Assembly: GCA_034506175.1 (NCBI GenBank)
Contig: JAPDQB010000031.1
Coordinates: 1-64,000 of the forward strand
Source: a candidate division KSB1 bacterium
GTDB taxonomy: Bacteria > Zhuqueibacterota > Zhuqueibacteria > Zhuqueibacterales > Zhuqueibacteraceae
DNA: 64,000 nt
Direction of reading: 5' to 3'
Position numbers and translations under genes: made by a program. Position 1 is the first letter of the stretch. Each line of letters opens with the position of its first letter. The notes under the pieces were generated by a model. The model searched no databases. It saw only the letters and a list, made by a program, of their open reading frames with translations, and was not told the origin of the DNA. Shown in pieces: positions 61,296 through 64,000 of the stretch.

Positions 61296-63029
61296 ATGAA
61301 CCTCGATCCCAAAACTTGGCGCGCCGCTCGCCGAGCCTTGGAGCAGGCGATTAGGCTTTATATCGACGATCCGAATGTGGCGTTTATCGATTTGGGATTT
61401 TCGGCGCAGCAACCTTTCAAGGCCGGGCTTGTCATTCGTATCCATCGGCGCCATCTGCCGTTAGAAGAATCGATCATGTCGGAGTCGCCATGTGCGATCG
61501 ACGCGTCGCAGCTTGGCTTTGCGGTCGAGTTTGTCGAGAGCAAATTTCGCTATCATTTGCGGCAGCAGGTTTCGGAAATTGCGCCGCCATCGCGCCCGCA
61601 GCTTTGCGGGGGCCTGCCACTGGTGAATGAAGCCGGGCGATTGTTTACGTTGGGTGGAATCGTGCGGGATCGCCGGACGAAAAAGGAGATGGTGTTGAGC
61701 AGCTGGCATGTGCTGGCGGAATCGTGGGCCGCCGGCGAAGAGGCTCTGCTTGACCAGCCGGTTTCGGCAGAGGGCAAAGAAACGACCGAGGTCGCAGCCG
61801 AATACGCGCGCTGCGCCATTCGCGCCGGCCTCGATGCGGCGGTTTTTCGCCTGAGGAGCAAGAAGCTGTTGCTCAATCATCAGGAGGGAATCGGGGCGGT
61901 GACCGGTGTGACGCTGCCGCTACTTGGTATGCCGGTGATCAAATCCGGCGCAGCGACCGGCGTCACCTCCGGCGTCATCACCGGCATTCTGGGTTATTCG
62001 ATGCAGCGGTACGCCAATCGCAAACAACTTATCGGCCCGTTCGTTTGTATCACGCCGGAAGAGCCGAACGCCCCCATCAACGCACCCGGCGATTCCGGCG
62101 CTTGGTGGTTGGAGCGCTCGAGCCGGCGCGCGGTGGCGTTGCACTTTGCCGGCAGCGACAATCCTTCGTTCGGCCTGGCTTTTTCCATGCCGGAGGTTTT
62201 ACACGCCTTGGACGTCAAAGTTGTGACGGAGGCGCCGACGGTGGATCCGATGGAACAAATCGCTTCGCCTGCCGTGAAGCCGATAAAGCCGGCCGCGGTT
62301 GAATCTAAAATTTTAAAAGCACTTTCACTCAACGTGCTTTTCACCGGGCGTTGGGTCAACCACTTCGCGCTGGCAGTTGTGTTCTTGACGCTTAGTTTGG
62401 CGACGGTGGTGCTTTTGCAACGGCTCAGCAGGATGCACCAGCGGCAAAGCGCTAAAATCAATCAGTTGCAGCGGCAAGCGCGAGACATCAAATTCATGAT
62501 GCAGACCGATAGCGCCCGTCAGCAGCAGATCCGCAAGATCGTCATGATCATCAACCGGTTTAACCCGGAGATGCCGAGCAATTTGAAACTCGATCTCGCT
62601 TCGGAAATTTATACGATGAGCTTGAAATACAGCCAGCTTGATGTTGATTTGATTTGTGCAACCATCACGCACGAATCGGCTCACAGGTGGGATCCCGAGG
62701 CGGTTTCGTTTGCCGGCGCCATGGGTTTGATGCAGCTCTTGCCGACCACGGCCCGAGAATTAACCAGCGAGGAAGGCATCGTTTGGACTTCCTCGGAAGA
62801 GATTCTTTTCAATCCGATTTATAACGTGCGCCTGGGTTGCCGCTATCTGGCGAGCCTGGTTGGGAAGTATGGCGTCGAGCCGGGTCTTGCCGCTTACAAT
62901 GGCGGCGCGCTACAGGCGAAGCGCTGGACAAATGGCGGCATCAACCATGCGCTCTTGCCTCGCGAGACGGCTTGTTATGTTCCTGCGATCATGAAGCTTT
63001 ATAAAAACTATCGTGAGATGGGGCTCTGA
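61296..63029 (+). CDS. Trypsin-like protease fused to a lytic transglycosylase
   Basis: A protein of 577 residues. Residues about 100-310 form a chymotrypsin-fold protease with a full triad: His138 in LSSWHVLAE, Asp180 in GLDAAVFRL, Ser267 in GDSGAWW. A membrane segment lies at about 352-374, followed by a short coiled coil. The C-terminal domain (about 440-577) is an SLT-type lytic transglycosylase with catalytic Glu460 in ITHESAH, GLMQLLPTTA and GLAAYNGG. With one membrane pass and no signal peptide, the protease half should be cytoplasmic and the transglycosylase half periplasmic. It ends the cluster. Confidence 0.85.
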   Translation: MNLDPKTWRAARRALEQAIRLYIDDPNVAFIDLGFSAQQPFKAGLVIRIHRRHLPLEESIMSESPCAIDASQLGFAVEFVESKFRYHLRQQVSEIAPPSRPQLCGGLPLVNEAGRLFTLGGIVRDRRTKKEMVLSSWHVLAESWAAGEEALLDQPVSAEGKETTEVAAEYARCAIRAGLDAAVFRLRSKKLLLNHQEGIGAVTGVTLPLLGMPVIKSGAATGVTSGVITGILGYSMQRYANRKQLIGPFVCITPEEPNAPINAPGDSGAWWLERSSRRAVALHFAGSDNPSFGLAFSMPEVLHALDVKVVTEAPTVDPMEQIASPAVKPIKPAAVESKILKALSLNVLFTGRWVNHFALAVVFLTLSLATVVLLQRLSRMHQRQSAKINQLQRQARDIKFMMQTDSARQQQIRKIVMIINRFNPEMPSNLKLDLASEIYTMSLKYSQLDVDLICATITHESAHRWDPEAVSFAGAMGLMQLLPTTARELTSEEGIVWTSSEEILFNPIYNVRLGCRYLASLVGKYGVEPGLAAYNGGALQAKRWTNGGINHALLPRETACYVPAIMKLYKNYREMGL

Positions 63030-63062
63030 CACCCAGAATTGGCGGGCAGCCAGAATAAATTG

Positions 63063-63107
63063 TCGCCCACAGAAATTGAATTCAAAAAGATTAATTTCTG
63101 TGGGCGA
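63063..63107. terminator. 15-bp perfect hairpin at the end of the cluster
   Basis: TCGCCCACAGAAATT pairs exactly with AATTTCTGTGGGCGA around a 15-base loop, and GTTTTCCC follows. It lies between convergent genes. Confidence 0.65.
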
Positions 63108-63217
63108 GTTTTCCCGTTACTCAAAAGGCCGGGCGTTTGCATTTGCTCATTGGATCAATAGCGTAAGGCGCACGCCTCGCTCCTGGAATGTTTGAGCGCG
63201 GGGCAAATCATCGATTC

Positions 63218-64000
63218 TTATTTCATCACCAACAGCCGGCGCACCAACTGCACTTCGGCGGTTTTCAAGACATAGAAGTAAACGCCGCTCGGCAAATGCT
63301 TCGCCTCAAACGTTACGGTATGAAAACCCGCATCACGACGGTCATTAACCAAAGTTGCCACTTCGCTGCCAAGGATGTCGTAGACTTTGAGCTGAACGTG
63401 AGTGGCCTGCGGCAAACTGAAACTGATGTTCGTGGTCGGGTTGAAGGGGTTGGGATAGTTTTGCGCCAACTGGATCTCTGTGGGCACAAGGGTTTCCGTC
63501 ACCTCGGATGTCTCCACGTTTTGCTTGGCAACCGAGCTACAAACCCTAAACTCCGCAACCCGATAATGGCCGCTATTCGGCACGGTCATGTGAATTCTGA
63601 TGTAGCGTTCCGTGCGCGGCGCGCCGGTCAAGGTGAATGTGTCGGTGCCGCCATCGCCGGTGGTGGTGCTAAAGACCGTGGTAAAGGTGGAAAAAGTGGA
63701 GCTATTCGAGACTCGAACTTCATAGCTCGTCGCATGACGGTTGCTGTTCCAGACGATCTCCGCGCTATTATAGCTGCCACTTACCAAGTCCACTTGCAGC
63801 CACTGCGTTCCGCCGCCGCCGCTTCTCCAATAGGTGGCGGTATTACCATCCACAGCTCGGGCTGGTGTATTGCTGCCGTTCGTGCTCGAAGCGGTTGCAG
63901 TTTTGCCCTGCGCAATGTTGTTGCAACCGCCGCCGCCGACAACGGTGCGCTCAAAGGTGATGCTCCAGCTATTCAACGTGCCGCCATCAAAAGCGACGCC
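63218..64000 (-). CDS. Secreted protein with P-domain end, F5/8C domain and type IX sorting domain (partial)
   Basis: The frame stays open to the window edge, so the 5' end is missing; 261 codons are seen. The first visible residues, FDGGTLNSWSITFE, match the end of the proprotein convertase P-domain. A discoidin/F5/8 type C domain follows (about 25-155 of the visible part; QGKTATASSTNG, ATYWRSGGGGTQWLQVDL), which binds glycans or surfaces. The last 85 residues carry NYPNPFNPTTNISFSLP and PSGVYFYVLKT, a type IX sorting signal. The missing part is often a subtilisin-like peptidase, but that cannot be seen here. Confidence 0.88.
   Translation of the reverse strand, partial: GVAFDGGTLNSWSITFERTVVGGGGCNNIAQGKTATASSTNGSNTPARAVDGNTATYWRSGGGGTQWLQVDLVSGSYNSAEIVWNSNRHATSYEVRVSNSSTFSTFTTVFSTTTGDGGTDTFTLTGAPRTERYIRIHMTVPNSGHYRVAEFRVCSSVAKQNVETSEVTETLVPTEIQLAQNYPNPFNPTTNISFSLPQATHVQLKVYDILGSEVATLVNDRRDAGFHTVTFEAKHLPSGVYFYVLKTAEVQLVRRLLVMK

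Overview
The window looks like a chromosomal segment of a free-living bacterium of the FCB superphylum, most like candidate phylum KSB1 or Calditrichota. Three large secreted proteins (31103-33436, 40982-43819, and the partial gene at the right edge) end in the YPNP...PSGVY type of C-terminal sorting domain used by type IX secretion. The window also has an aa3-type oxidase, abundant multiheme cytochromes and moderately GC-rich genes with AT-rich spacers. The phylum is an inference; no rRNA is present.

Left part (1-11 kb). A tandem array of four 112-bp units derived from a tRNA gene runs into an intact tRNA-Pro(CGG). A GIY-YIG endonuclease gene follows, closed by a second copy of the tRNA 3' half. 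Next come a glycosyltransferase, an acidic low-complexity protein and a small basic protein ahead of a biotin carrier protein, an aspartate/glutamate racemase, and an unusual beta-lactamase-like/CBM20/esterase fusion. A 130-bp palindromic element, an initiator tRNA, a truncated ISKra4-type transposase, an S9 peptidase and a HigBA pair with a frameshifted toxin complete this part.

Middle part (11-37 kb). There is an NtrB/NtrC-like operon with a membrane protein, and a cell-wall cluster with a lipoprotein, two L,D-transpeptidases and a membrane protein. A flavin reductase, a GH113-like hydrolase, a YhaM-like nuclease, a penicillin-acylase homologue, small envelope proteins, an aldehyde dehydrogenase, ribH and a propeller protein follow. 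A stretch of decayed toxin-antitoxin genes precedes recN and a CpoB/YbgF-like protein.

Respiratory block (37-49 kb, all minus strand). A lipoprotein with nine haem motifs, a twelve-haem membrane-anchored cytochrome, an outer-membrane beta-barrel and a nine-haem cytochrome with a type IX sorting domain lie next to oxidase subunits II, I, III, IV and a second III. Together they suggest an electron path from the inner membrane through the periplasm to the cell surface, beside a terminal oxidase.

Right part (49-64 kb). An Rrf2 regulator and a PilJ-like sensor are followed by a plus-strand cluster of about 12 kb: ECF-like sigma factor, zinc-finger anti-sigma/TPR protein, membrane M64-like metallopeptidase, membrane protein, TPR-CHAT cysteine peptidase, small membrane protein, two unknown proteins, and a trypsin-like protease fused to a lytic transglycosylase. 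This looks like a regulated envelope proteolysis system and is the best candidate for an undescribed system here.

Across the window, intergenic spacers carry arrays of short degenerate words (AATTNNN, TCGGACY, GTTNGCCN, CTCNNN, CATCCAG), several arranged as a word array followed by its reverse complement. Some supply start or stop codons of neighbouring genes. They resemble the short tandem word repeats of cyanobacteria and seem to be a distinct repeat system of this genome.
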